NCBI GenBank assembly: GCA_036493595.1
Contig: DASXPN010000072.1
Coordinates: forward strand, 6,040 to 70,039
DNA from: DATAES01 sp036493595
GTDB lineage: Bacteria > Actinomycetota > Acidimicrobiia > Acidimicrobiales > JACDCH01
Length of the DNA stretch: 64,000 nucleotides
Direction of reading: 5' to 3'
Part shown: positions 43,665 through 51,827 of the stretch, piece by piece
How positions within the stretch are numbered: the first letter of the stretch is position 1
Layout: every line of letters begins with the position of its first letter
The notes under the pieces: generated by a model
Databases searched by the model: none
What the model saw: only the letters and a program-made list of their open reading frames with translations
What the model was told of the DNA's origin: nothing
Program-made: the position numbers and the translations under genes

Positions 43665-44819
43665 CTACCGGTTCCGTTCTTTCTCGTTGCGCAGGTCGAA
43701 GGCGATTTTCACCGCGCCGCGGCCCCCGGCGTTGGCCGCGTGCTCGATGGCGTCGCGGTACCGAGCGAGGGGATAGGTGGCCGAGACGAGACGGCCGAGT
43801 TGCTGGTCGCGCACGACGTCGATGGCGCGCATGAAGTCGTCTCGCGTGTAGGCGTAGCTCCCGCGCAGTGAGGTCTCGCGATGCCACAGCCCGGTGAGAT
43901 CGAGCGCGGTGGACGGCCCCGGCATGCCGACGAGGACGACTTCGCCGCCCGGCGCCACGACGCTGAGCGCCTGGCCGATCGAGTCCGCGCTGCCGACGCA
44001 GTCGACCACGGAGGACACGCCCCCCGTGAGCTGATCCCCGATGACCATCGCACCGGTCAACGAGCGGATGGCGCGCGGGAGCTCTCCCGCGGCGACGACG
44101 CGGTCGGCGCCGAGGTCGCGGGCGAGGCGCTGCTGCTGCGGGTGCTTCGCCGTCGCGACGATGGTGTGATCGGCGCCGAGGTGGCGAAGCGCGGCGATCG
44201 TGAGGAGGCCCAATGTGCCCGCGCCGATGATCGCGATGTCGCCCGGGAGAAGGGATCGCGCCGCGTGTACCGCGCAGGCCGTGGGCTCGACGATGACCGC
44301 GTCTTCGTCGGACAGCTCGTCCGGAACCGCCACGAGTTGCGACTCGTGGGCAACGAAGGCGATCGACCATCCTCCGCCCGTCGTCTCGCAGAAGCCCGTT
44401 TGCAAACCGGGCTCGAGATGTCCGAAGGCGATGCGTTCGCACCGGTTGGGTTGACCGGCGAGGCACCAGGCGCACATCGGATCGACACCGCGCACCGCGC
44501 ACGTGAGGATCGGGATGAGCACGACGCGGATGCCGTCGTCGAGGTCGCCGACCACTTCGTGTCCGGGCGTGAACGGGAACGACACGATCGGGCCGAAGTA
44601 GCGCGACGAGTGCCCGTCGATGGTGGCGAGGTCAGAGCCACAGATGCCCGCCAGCCGGGGACGGACCCGCACCCAGCCCGTGGTGGAGGGCAGTTCGGGT
44701 TCGTCGACGTCGCGCAGCGCCAGCGGTCCGACTGCTGCACCCTTGCCGGGCCGAACCCGTCCTGCGACGGCCGCGGCCGCGTAGCGCGCCACCTTGCGCT
44801 CGAAGACGAGTGCCTTCAT
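43665..44819 (-). CDS. Zinc-binding alcohol dehydrogenase, MDR family
   Basis: This 384-residue protein starts at ATG 44819. Catalytic zinc is indicated by GICGSDLATIDGH and GHEVVGD. A structural site is suggested by CAWCLAGQPNRCE. IIGAGTLGLLTI is the NAD(P) fold. It oxidises or reduces an alcohol/aldehyde; in this operon a fatty alcohol or aldehyde is a reasonable guess. It overlaps the reductase/HAD gene (ATGA) and lies 14 bases before the LarA-like gene. Confidence 0.85.
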   Translation of the reverse strand: MKALVFERKVARYAAAAVAGRVRPGKGAAVGPLALRDVDEPELPSTTGWVRVRPRLAGICGSDLATIDGHSSRYFGPIVSFPFTPGHEVVGDLDDGIRVVLIPILTCAVRGVDPMCAWCLAGQPNRCERIAFGHLEPGLQTGFCETTGGGWSIAFVAHESQLVAVPDELSDEDAVIVEPTACAVHAARSLLPGDIAIIGAGTLGLLTIAALRHLGADHTIVATAKHPQQQRLARDLGADRVVAAGELPRAIRSLTGAMVIGDQLTGGVSSVVDCVGSADSIGQALSVVAPGGEVVLVGMPGPSTALDLTGLWHRETSLRGSYAYTRDDFMRAIDVVRDQQLGRLVSATYPLARYRDAIEHAANAGGRGAVKIAFDLRNEKERNR

Positions 44820-47155
44820 CGCGCCGCTCGCATGGGTGGGGCGAGCGGCAACAACTTGCCCGGGCCGCCCGACGCCTTCGCGAACTGCTCGACGAGCCAG
44901 CCCCGCTTGCGGGCGATGGCGGCAAGGCGCGTTTCGGGGTTCACCGCAACCGGGAAGCCGACCGCTTCGAGCATGGGGAGATCGGAGGCAGAGTCCGCAT
45001 AGGCCACCGACTCTGCGAGCGACAGACCTTGGGCGTCGGCGTAGTCGAACAACACCTGCGCACGCGACTCGCCGGTGGGCGGGACGTCGGTCAACTCGCC
45101 CGCGTAGCGGCCGTTGGCGGTCGGCGCGAGCGACGCGCACACGACGTCGTCGAAGAGCGGGCGCAACGGCGCGACCACGAAGTCGAGCGCGCCGGTGATG
45201 AGCAGTGTGCGATGGCCGAGCGAACGATGCTCACGAACCCGACGGATGGCAGCAGGGAACGACTTCGTGATGATGAGATCGCTGAACATCTCGACGGCGT
45301 CCTCGTCGAGTTGCGCGATGGGCGCGTCCTCGTAGCGGCGATAGAAGTGACGCAAGAAGTCACCGCGGTCGCGGCGATCCATGGCGAGCAGCCTCGGTGC
45401 TTCTGCCAGGGTCCGACCGATGAACCGCAAGCGGTCGTCGGCGCGGAGATGGCGCGTCGCCAGCCACGCGTACGAGGCGACGACGTTCGACGCGATCAAC
45501 GTGTTCTCGAGATCGAACGCGGCGAGATGGCGGTCCGGCGAGAGAACCTGCCGGCGCAGGCGGTCGTGACGGTTCTCGACCGTCGACTTGCCCGGTGTGG
45601 TGCGCACGCGTGCGTGGACGACGACTGACGGCAAGTGCACGTCGCGGACGTAGTGGTCCCAGTCGATCACGCGAGGGTCGCACCAGAACGAGTCGCGCTC
45701 GGCGGGATCGACCTGATCCCACAGTGCGAGCAGGTGATCGACGCCGTACACCGCCTCGCACTCGGCGTACGCGCCGTACAACTCGACGTAGGAGAGCGCC
45801 CGCTCTGCTTCGTCGCGTCGCTCTTCGAGGCGAGCGCTGAGCTCCGCCTGCTTGCCCCGCAGCGGCAGCGACTGCAGTACCCGTTCCGCTCGGTCGAGGG
45901 AGACCTTCGCTCGGCGGAGCTGGCCTTGTACCCGGCCGCGGCCGGGGAACGTCCACGGGCGCACGACGATCGGCTGGCCCTTCGCGTCGTACAGCGGATT
46001 CTCGATGAACCACGTGCTGACGAGGTCGACGAGGCGGCGGTAGCGCAGGGGATTCGCCGAGCCGGACGCGACTTGGGTCACGTCCACCTCGCCACCGGCG
46101 GACGGACCGCGACCGGCCACCGCGCACACCGCGCCGACGACGAGGTCGACAGGGATGACGTCGACGATGCCCTCGGGCACACCGGGGAATTCGCGCAGCA
46201 ACCCGCGCGCGAACGAGATGATGACCGGCTCGGCCATGCGGAAGCCGCGGATCCATCCCGGCTTGGGCTCGGCCAGCGCGGACTCGATGATCGACGGCCG
46301 CACGATCGAAACGGGGACCTCGCCGCGCGACTCCGCCAGCGCGCGCTCGCCCAGCGCCTTGGTGTACGCGTACGCGTCGGGCCAGCCGAGCGACGCGGCG
46401 CGCGCGCGTCCGGCTTCGACCATCCGTTCCTTGACCCACTGCGAGCGGTGCTGTTCGGTCTTCTCGGCCAACAACGGCACGCCGGCCGCGCCGAGCTCTC
46501 GCCGGGCGGTCGTGCGGAACCGCTTCAGCGACTCGGGCGTACGACTCTCGGCTTCGGCGTCGAGGCGGGCGCGGCGGGCGGCATCGACCTCGGCGCGCCA
46601 GTCGATGTCGAGAAAGAACGGGCTCTCCGACAACACTTGTTCCGGCGCCGCGCCGCGACGGTTGCCGGCGACATAACAAGTCGACACCGCGACGAGGTGA
46701 GGCGCAACGCCGAGCGACTGCAACGTCTGCGCGATGCGACTCGGCCCGAGGAGGTTGACCTCGACCGCGAGATCGAGGGGCGAGTCGAACGCCACCGTGG
46801 CTGCACTGTGGATGACGATGTCGCAGCCGGCGAGCGCGGCGCGCCCGGCATCGTCGAGATCGAGGCCGTCGCGCCCGACGTCGCCCGGGATGACGGTGAC
46901 CCGCCGGCTGATGAGCTCGTCGAACGCGGCGTTGCCGCCGACGTCGGCTCGGAGCCGGTCGAAGGCATCATTGCGAAAGATCTCACGGCGAGCGCGCTGG
47001 TCGACGGTCGATCGCCGGCCAGGTCGGAGCAGCAGCACGAGCTCGCAGTCGGGGACCGTGCGCAGCAATCGCTCGAGCAGAGCGGTCCCCAGAAAACCGG
47101 TGGTGCCCGTGACCGCGATGCGTTTGCCGGCGAGCCCTTCCCGGATCATCCCCAT
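44816..47155 (-). CDS. Fatty acyl-CoA reductase-type SDR fused to a HAD-IB domain
   Basis: The frame is 779 residues from ATG 47155 (MGMIREGLAG). Residues of about 10-330 are an extended SDR: TGTTGFLGTALLERLL for NADP, and the Tyr/Lys of YAYTKALGERAL. A FAR-like C-terminal part follows to about 500. From about 540 a HAD domain has AAFDLENTL in place of the canonical DxDxT, TGALDFVV, and YADSASDLPMLEAVG. This pairs reduction of an acyl-CoA with phosphatase-like chemistry. The operon begins here, divergent from tetR. An upstream in-frame extension over tetR was rejected. Confidence 0.82.
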   Translation of the reverse strand: MGMIREGLAGKRIAVTGTTGFLGTALLERLLRTVPDCELVLLLRPGRRSTVDQRARREIFRNDAFDRLRADVGGNAAFDELISRRVTVIPGDVGRDGLDLDDAGRAALAGCDIVIHSAATVAFDSPLDLAVEVNLLGPSRIAQTLQSLGVAPHLVAVSTCYVAGNRRGAAPEQVLSESPFFLDIDWRAEVDAARRARLDAEAESRTPESLKRFRTTARRELGAAGVPLLAEKTEQHRSQWVKERMVEAGRARAASLGWPDAYAYTKALGERALAESRGEVPVSIVRPSIIESALAEPKPGWIRGFRMAEPVIISFARGLLREFPGVPEGIVDVIPVDLVVGAVCAVAGRGPSAGGEVDVTQVASGSANPLRYRRLVDLVSTWFIENPLYDAKGQPIVVRPWTFPGRGRVQGQLRRAKVSLDRAERVLQSLPLRGKQAELSARLEERRDEAERALSYVELYGAYAECEAVYGVDHLLALWDQVDPAERDSFWCDPRVIDWDHYVRDVHLPSVVVHARVRTTPGKSTVENRHDRLRRQVLSPDRHLAAFDLENTLIASNVVASYAWLATRHLRADDRLRFIGRTLAEAPRLLAMDRRDRGDFLRHFYRRYEDAPIAQLDEDAVEMFSDLIITKSFPAAIRRVREHRSLGHRTLLITGALDFVVAPLRPLFDDVVCASLAPTANGRYAGELTDVPPTGESRAQVLFDYADAQGLSLAESVAYADSASDLPMLEAVGFPVAVNPETRLAAIARKRGWLVEQFAKASGGPGKLLPLAPPMRAAR

Positions 47156-47160
47156 CTGTC

Positions 47161-47172
47161 TACCATTTGGTA
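47161..47172. promoter_or_regulatory. Palindromic operator candidate between tetR and lipid operon
   Basis: TACCATTTGGTA is a perfect palindrome apart from the two central bases. It fills most of the 18 bases between the ATG at 47155 and the GTG at 47174. Any repressor bound here would block both starts. Confidence 0.65.
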
Positions 47173-47173
47173 A

Positions 47174-47755
47174 GTGAGCACGAAAGATCGAGTGCTGGAT
47201 GCGGCGCTCACCTCCTTCGGGACCAGGGGGTTCGAGGCGACCTCGCTCGACGCGATCGCAGCCGAGCTCGGGGTCCGCAAGCAGACGATCCTGTACTACT
47301 TCCCGAGCAAGGACGCCCTCCTCGACGGCGTCATCGATACCAGCGCCGACGAGCTGATCGCCGAGCTCGAGCGCACGCTGGGGCGCGCCGGCGACGGGTG
47401 GGGACGGATCGAGGCGGTGGTCCGGAAAGTGTTCCGGCTGGCGGCGCGCCGCCCGGCCCTGCTCGGGTTCTTGCGGGAGGTGTCGCGGCTGGGTCCCCCT
47501 GCGTCCTCGCACCTCGCGTCGCGTCTCGATCCGTTGGTGAAGCGGGCGCAGGGATTCATCGAGGAGGAGATGGCGGCGGGACGGCTGCGGCCGCACGACC
47601 CGTCGCTCGTGTTGCTCGCGGTGTACTCGATGGTCGTCGGTGTCTCGACCGAGGTCGAGGTGGTCGACGCACTCGGTCAAGAGCAGACCCTGCGGTCGCT
47701 CGTCCGCCGCCGCAACGGCCTCCTCGCGCTGCTCCGCGACGCCCTCGTCGTGTAG
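47174..47755 (+). CDS. TetR-family transcriptional regulator
   Basis: This 193-residue protein has the HTH GFEATSLDAIAAELGVRKQTILYYFPSKDALL at about 19-50, then a helical ligand domain. GTG 47174 is used. It is divergent from the four-gene lipid operon over an 18-base gap that carries a palindrome, so it is the likely repressor of that operon, sensing a fatty acyl-type ligand. A 182-base gap with a repeat follows before the convergent ddl gene. Confidence 0.9.
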   Translation: MSTKDRVLDAALTSFGTRGFEATSLDAIAAELGVRKQTILYYFPSKDALLDGVIDTSADELIAELERTLGRAGDGWGRIEAVVRKVFRLAARRPALLGFLREVSRLGPPASSHLASRLDPLVKRAQGFIEEEMAAGRLRPHDPSLVLLAVYSMVVGVSTEVEVVDALGQEQTLRSLVRRRNGLLALLRDALVV

Positions 47756-47800
47756 GTGTCAGCCTCTGCTCGTGCGTTCGGCGTGTAGGTCGCCACCTAC

Positions 47801-47911
47801 GTTCTGGGTCGACTCAGCCACGCAAGCCGTGGCCCCGTCGACAATGTTCGGCGACGACTTGGTTCTGGGTCGACCGAGTCACGCTGACCGTGGCTCAGTC
47901 GACAATGTGCG
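47801..47911 (+). repeat. Double-unit palindromic repeat, copy A
   Basis: Two units (47801-47850, 47862-47910) each run GTTCTGGGTCG, then a GCCAC..GTGGC-type hairpin, then GTCGACAATGT. The element lies between the convergent ends of tetR and ddl. Copy B, in inverse orientation, is at 50361-50469. This is a REP/BIME-like element by structure; no named family is recognised. Confidence 0.85.
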
Positions 47912-47937
47912 GCGGGCGGCGGCGGTGGCCGGGGTTG

Positions 47938-49020
47938 TCAGCGCTTGGTGTCGAAGCGGCCCCGGCGTTCGTGGCGCTCGAGCGCGAGACGGACGAGCTC
48001 GTCGACCAGCTCGTCGTAAGGGAGGCCCGTTGCCTCCCACAGCTTCGGGTACATCGAGATCGGCGTGAACCCGGGGATCGTGTTCAGCTCGTTGACGAGG
48101 AAGCCGCGCCCGTCTTGTTCGTAGAAGAAGTCGACGCGGGCCATGCCGTCCACCCGCAGGGCGCGATAGGCGTCCACTGCGAGCCGGCGGACCCGCTCGG
48201 TCTCGTCGTCGGAAAGTGGCGCGGGGATCCGCAGACCGGCGCTGCCGTCGAGGTACTTGTCGTCGAAGTCGTAGAACTCGTGGCTCGGGACGACCTCGCC
48301 GGGTACCGACGCGCGTGGCGTCGCGTTGCCGAGCACCGCGAGCTCGATCTCGCGGCCGGTGATCGTCTCCTCGACGAGCACGTACTCGTCGTAACGCAAT
48401 GCATCCTCGAGCGCGGCGACGAGCTCGTCGCGCTCGTGCGCCTTCGTGATTCCCACGGACGAGCCCAGGTTCGCGGGCTTCACGAACACGGGGAGCCCGA
48501 GCTCGTCGACGACACGCGAGACGAACGCGTCGCCCGCGTCGGGCTCGCGCGCGGTGAGCCATCGTGCCTGGGGCAGCCCGTGGGCCAGCATGACGTCCTT
48601 GGCCGCGGTCTTGTCCATGCACAGCGCGGATGCGAGCACGCCGGCTCCGACGTACGGCACGCCCGCGAGCTCGAGCAGACCTTGCACCGTGCCGTCCTCA
48701 CCCATCGGTCCGTGCACGAGCGGGAACACCACGACATCGGACGACGTGTGGCTCGCAGGCACGATGGCCGGCAGCGGATCGAGCTCCGACGCGTCGCTGT
48801 CGTCCGGCGAGGGCAATGTCTTTGCCGTTGCCTCGAGTGCGGCCATGGCTTCACCCGACTCGATCCAACGGCCGTCACGAGTGATGCCGATGGGCACGAT
48901 GTCGAAGCGCTCGGGATCGGCCGCCCGCAACACGTGCAGCGCCGAGATGCACGACACCTCGTGCTCCGCTGATCGCCCTCCGAACAGGACGACGAGGCGG
49001 GTGCGGTCGGGGCGGGCCAC
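47938..49020 (-). CDS. ddl: D-alanine--D-alanine ligase
   Basis: The frame is 360 residues from GTG 49020 (MARPDRTRLVVLFGGRSAEHE). LFGGRSAEHEVSCISA is the family N-terminus, PANLGSSVGITKA and EINTIPGF-like VNELNTIPGFTPISMYP are ATP-grasp/substrate motifs. It makes D-Ala-D-Ala for peptidoglycan. The start was placed so that it does not overlap murF, from which it is divergent over 22 bases; an upstream GTG at 49059 would overlap murF. Confidence 0.93.
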   Translation of the reverse strand: MARPDRTRLVVLFGGRSAEHEVSCISALHVLRAADPERFDIVPIGITRDGRWIESGEAMAALEATAKTLPSPDDSDASELDPLPAIVPASHTSSDVVVFPLVHGPMGEDGTVQGLLELAGVPYVGAGVLASALCMDKTAAKDVMLAHGLPQARWLTAREPDAGDAFVSRVVDELGLPVFVKPANLGSSVGITKAHERDELVAALEDALRYDEYVLVEETITGREIELAVLGNATPRASVPGEVVPSHEFYDFDDKYLDGSAGLRIPAPLSDDETERVRRLAVDAYRALRVDGMARVDFFYEQDGRGFLVNELNTIPGFTPISMYPKLWEATGLPYDELVDELVRLALERHERRGRFDTKR

Positions 49021-49042
49021 GGCCCAATCGTAAGGTCTGGCC

Positions 49043-50374
49043 GTGAAGTTCCGGGCCACTCAGATCGCGGCCGCGCTCGGGGGGGAATTGCGCGGTCCGG
49101 ACGTCGAGGTCAGCAACGTCACCATCGATTCCCGTTCGGTCGAACCCGGCTCGCTGTTCGTGGCCATCGTGGGTGAGCGCGACGGTCACCTCTTCATCCC
49201 GGCGGCCGTCGAGAACGGCGCCACCGCGTACCTGAGCGCGGAACCGCCCGCGGACGTCGATGCGTCCGCCATTCTCGTCGACGAGACGGGTACGGCGTTG
49301 CTCGGACTCGGCCGCCACGCGCGCGCGCACCTGCCTGACCGGGTCATCGGCATCACCGGTTCCGTCGGCAAGACCACGGTCAAGGATCTGACTCGCGCCG
49401 CGCTGAAGCCCCGGTTCGCCGTGCATGCCAGCGACCGTTCGTTCAACAACGAGCTCGGTGTCCCACTCACGCTCGCGAACGCGCCCGACGGGACCGACGT
49501 GACGGTGGTCGAGATGGGTGCGCGCGGTCGCGGGCACATCGCGCTGCTGTGCGATGTCGCCCGTCCCACGATCGGTGTGGTGACCGCGGTGGAGATCGCG
49601 CACACGGAGTTGTTCGGCTCGATCGAGGAGGTCGCGGCGGCCAAGAGCGAGATCGTCGAGTCGCTTCCGAGCGACGGCACCGCGGTATTGAACGGGGACC
49701 GTCCGCTCGTGCTGGCGATGTCGTCGCGGACCGCGGCCCGCGTGTTGACGTTCGGCGTCGAAACACCAGGTGTGGATGTGACTGCGGCGGCGGTGGCGTT
49801 CGACGACGCGCTGCGAGCTTCGTTCGAGCTCGGGTCGCCGTGGGGCAGTGCGTCAGTGCGCCTGCCCGTCGCCGGGTTGCATCAAGTGAGCAACGCACTG
49901 GCGGCCGCCGCGGCGGCACTGGCGGCCGGCTCAACTCCCGACGACGTCGCCGCGGGGCTGGCCACCGCGGAGCTGTCCCCCTGGCGCATGGAGATCCGGC
50001 GCACCCGAGACGGTGCGGTCATCGTCAACGACGCGTACAACGCGAACCCGGCATCGACCGAAGCGGCACTGCGTTCGCTCGCGGCGTTGCCGGCGCGGCG
50101 GCGCATCGCGGTGCTCGGCGTGATGGCGGAGCTCGGCGTCATGGGACCGGCGGAGCACGAACGCATCGGGTCCCTCGCGCACGACCTCGACATCGAAGTG
50201 ATCGCCGTCGATGCGCCCGATTACGGGGTGCCGGTAGTGCACGGCGTCGACGGTGCGCTCGAGGCGATCGGTCAGCGAGCCATCGGTGAGGGTGACGCGG
50301 TGCTCGTCAAGGGCAGCCGCGTCGCCGGACTCGAAGCGCTCGCCGCCGCGCTCACCGCGCACATTGTCGACTGA
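49043..50374 (+). CDS. murF: UDP-N-acetylmuramoyl-tripeptide--D-alanyl-D-alanine ligase
   Basis: This 443-residue Mur ligase has an N-terminal UDP-binding domain, P-loop GITGSVGKTT (106-115), the VVEMGARGRGHI motif, and VNDAYNANPAS of the C-terminal domain. It attaches D-Ala-D-Ala, the product of ddl, to the muramoyl tripeptide. The pair is functionally linked and divergent. The last codons (HIVD and stop) fall inside repeat copy B. GTG 49043 gives the expected MKFRATQIA start. Confidence 0.94.
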   Translation: MKFRATQIAAALGGELRGPDVEVSNVTIDSRSVEPGSLFVAIVGERDGHLFIPAAVENGATAYLSAEPPADVDASAILVDETGTALLGLGRHARAHLPDRVIGITGSVGKTTVKDLTRAALKPRFAVHASDRSFNNELGVPLTLANAPDGTDVTVVEMGARGRGHIALLCDVARPTIGVVTAVEIAHTELFGSIEEVAAAKSEIVESLPSDGTAVLNGDRPLVLAMSSRTAARVLTFGVETPGVDVTAAAVAFDDALRASFELGSPWGSASVRLPVAGLHQVSNALAAAAAALAAGSTPDDVAAGLATAELSPWRMEIRRTRDGAVIVNDAYNANPASTEAALRSLAALPARRRIAVLGVMAELGVMGPAEHERIGSLAHDLDIEVIAVDAPDYGVPVVHGVDGALEAIGQRAIGEGDAVLVKGSRVAGLEALAAALTAHIVD

Positions 50375-50469
50375 GCCACCCGGCCGGGTGGCTGGCTCGA
50401 CCCAGAACCAAGCCGTGGCCGAACATTGTCGACCGGGCCACGGCTTACGTGGCTGAGCCGACCCAGAAC
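50361..50469 (-). repeat. Double-unit palindromic repeat, copy B (inverse of copy A)
   Basis: Read on the minus strand, two units end and start as in copy A: GTTCTGGGTCG..., GTCGACAATGT. It contains a perfect 20-base palindrome at 50374-50393 (AGCCACCCGG followed by its complement) and an 11-base inverted repeat AAGCCGTGGCC (50409-50419)/GGCCACGGCTT (50436-50446). It lies between the convergent ends of murF and the MFS gene. Confidence 0.85.
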
Positions 50470-50498
50470 GTGGGAGACAGCGAGCACACGATCCCGTT

Positions 50499-51815
50499 CT
50501 ACGCGGCTTCGTCCTCGAGAACGGCGAACCGAGGGGCGTCGACGGGGACTCGGACGTCCGCGTACCACGTGAGGCCCAAGGCGACGACCGCGTTCACGAG
50601 CAGCACTGCGGTGACCGAGGTGGCGTCGATGACCTTGCCCGCGATGAGGTTGCCGAGACCGACCGTGCCCCCGAAGCCCATGATCCACAGCGCCATGACA
50701 CGGCCGCGCACGCTGTCGTCCAACCGCTCCTGCAACGCGGTGGACAGTGACGTGACCATGGCGAAATAGAAGAACCCGAGCACCGCGACGACCGGGAATG
50801 CGACCCCAGGCGCTCGTAGCAGGGCGAATACCGCGAGCGTGATCGCGTAGCCGAGCATCCCGACGCGCACGAGGGCGGCGAGTGACTGCTTGGCCAGCAC
50901 GGTGCCGATCGACAGCGCGCCGAGCGCGGCACCGACACCGAACGTCGCGTACATCAGTCCGTAGCCGAGCGAGTCCGCGTCGATGCCGAAGTTCTCCTCG
51001 GCGACCACCGACAGCTGGCCGACGAAGGTCAGGGCGAACGCGGAGAACACGAAGATCGTGACGAGCGAGCGGCGCACGACGCGGTCTGCCTTCGCCACGC
51101 GCAGACCCGCGGTGAGTTGGCGGAACCCGCGCCCACTGGCGGCGTCGTACCCGGCGGGTGGCGGCAGCTTGACTGCCATCAGCGCCGCGATCACGAACAG
51201 GTACGTCGCGGCGTTGCCGTAGAACACCCACTCGGCGCCGACGACATGCAGGAGCACGCCGCCGATGGCGGGGCCGATCACTCGTGCCCCGTTCATCTGC
51301 GCGGAGTTGAGCGAGATCGCCGGCGCGAGGTTCTCGGGGCTCACCAACGACGGCAGCAGGGCGCTGTATGCGGGAGCGAACATCGCTTGGCCGATACCAA
51401 TGGCGAGCACCATGAGGAAGATCCACATCTGCGACGGGTTCTCGGCGCGCACGACGAGACCGAGGGCAACCGAGAACACCAACTGCTCGACCGACACCCA
51501 CACGAGCAGCATGCGACGGTCGACGATGTCGGCGACCCATCCACCGATGGCCGAGAGCAGCAGCAGCGGCCCGAGCTGTGCGAAGACGATGACGCCGACG
51601 TAGGTGGCGCTGTGGGTGAGCGTGAACGCGTACCCCATGAGCACCGCGTTCTGCATCCATGTCCCGATGTTCGACGCGAACGCGCCGAAGAACACGACCT
51701 TGAACACGCGATCGCGAAGGACGTCCCTCGCGCTTCCCGGGACGAAAGGCCTGTCGCCGTCGATGAGCGCGTCTTCACTGTCCTCGACGGTGAGGTGTTG
51801 GACCGGCGTGCTCAT
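50499..51815 (-). CDS. MFS transporter, EntS-like
   Basis: This 438-residue protein is predicted to have about 12 membrane segments. After a polar start, FASNIGTWMQNAVLMG and the loop GWVADIVDRRMLL carry the family A-motif (Gly, Asp, Arg), and the second half has RVMALWIMGFGGTVGLG. It resembles the MFS_3/EntS enterobactin-exporter group, which exports diverse compounds. It follows ald/aminotransferase on the same strand, 12 bases after alanine dehydrogenase. Confidence 0.85.
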   Translation of the reverse strand: MSTPVQHLTVEDSEDALIDGDRPFVPGSARDVLRDRVFKVVFFGAFASNIGTWMQNAVLMGYAFTLTHSATYVGVIVFAQLGPLLLLSAIGGWVADIVDRRMLLVWVSVEQLVFSVALGLVVRAENPSQMWIFLMVLAIGIGQAMFAPAYSALLPSLVSPENLAPAISLNSAQMNGARVIGPAIGGVLLHVVGAEWVFYGNAATYLFVIAALMAVKLPPPAGYDAASGRGFRQLTAGLRVAKADRVVRRSLVTIFVFSAFALTFVGQLSVVAEENFGIDADSLGYGLMYATFGVGAALGALSIGTVLAKQSLAALVRVGMLGYAITLAVFALLRAPGVAFPVVAVLGFFYFAMVTSLSTALQERLDDSVRGRVMALWIMGFGGTVGLGNLIAGKVIDATSVTAVLLVNAVVALGLTWYADVRVPVDAPRFAVLEDEAA

Positions 51816-51827
51816 GCCCCCGAATGT

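Noticed and set aside
47156..47680. Upstream in-frame extension of the reductase/HAD gene over tetR
   Set aside because: It covers the TetR HTH on the other strand and has no family similarity; the Rossmann start TGTTGFLG fits the ATG at 47155.
47756..47937. CRISPR-like array in the tetR/ddl gap
   Set aside because: Only two units, each with internal palindromes and no unique spacers; better explained as a REP-like repeat.
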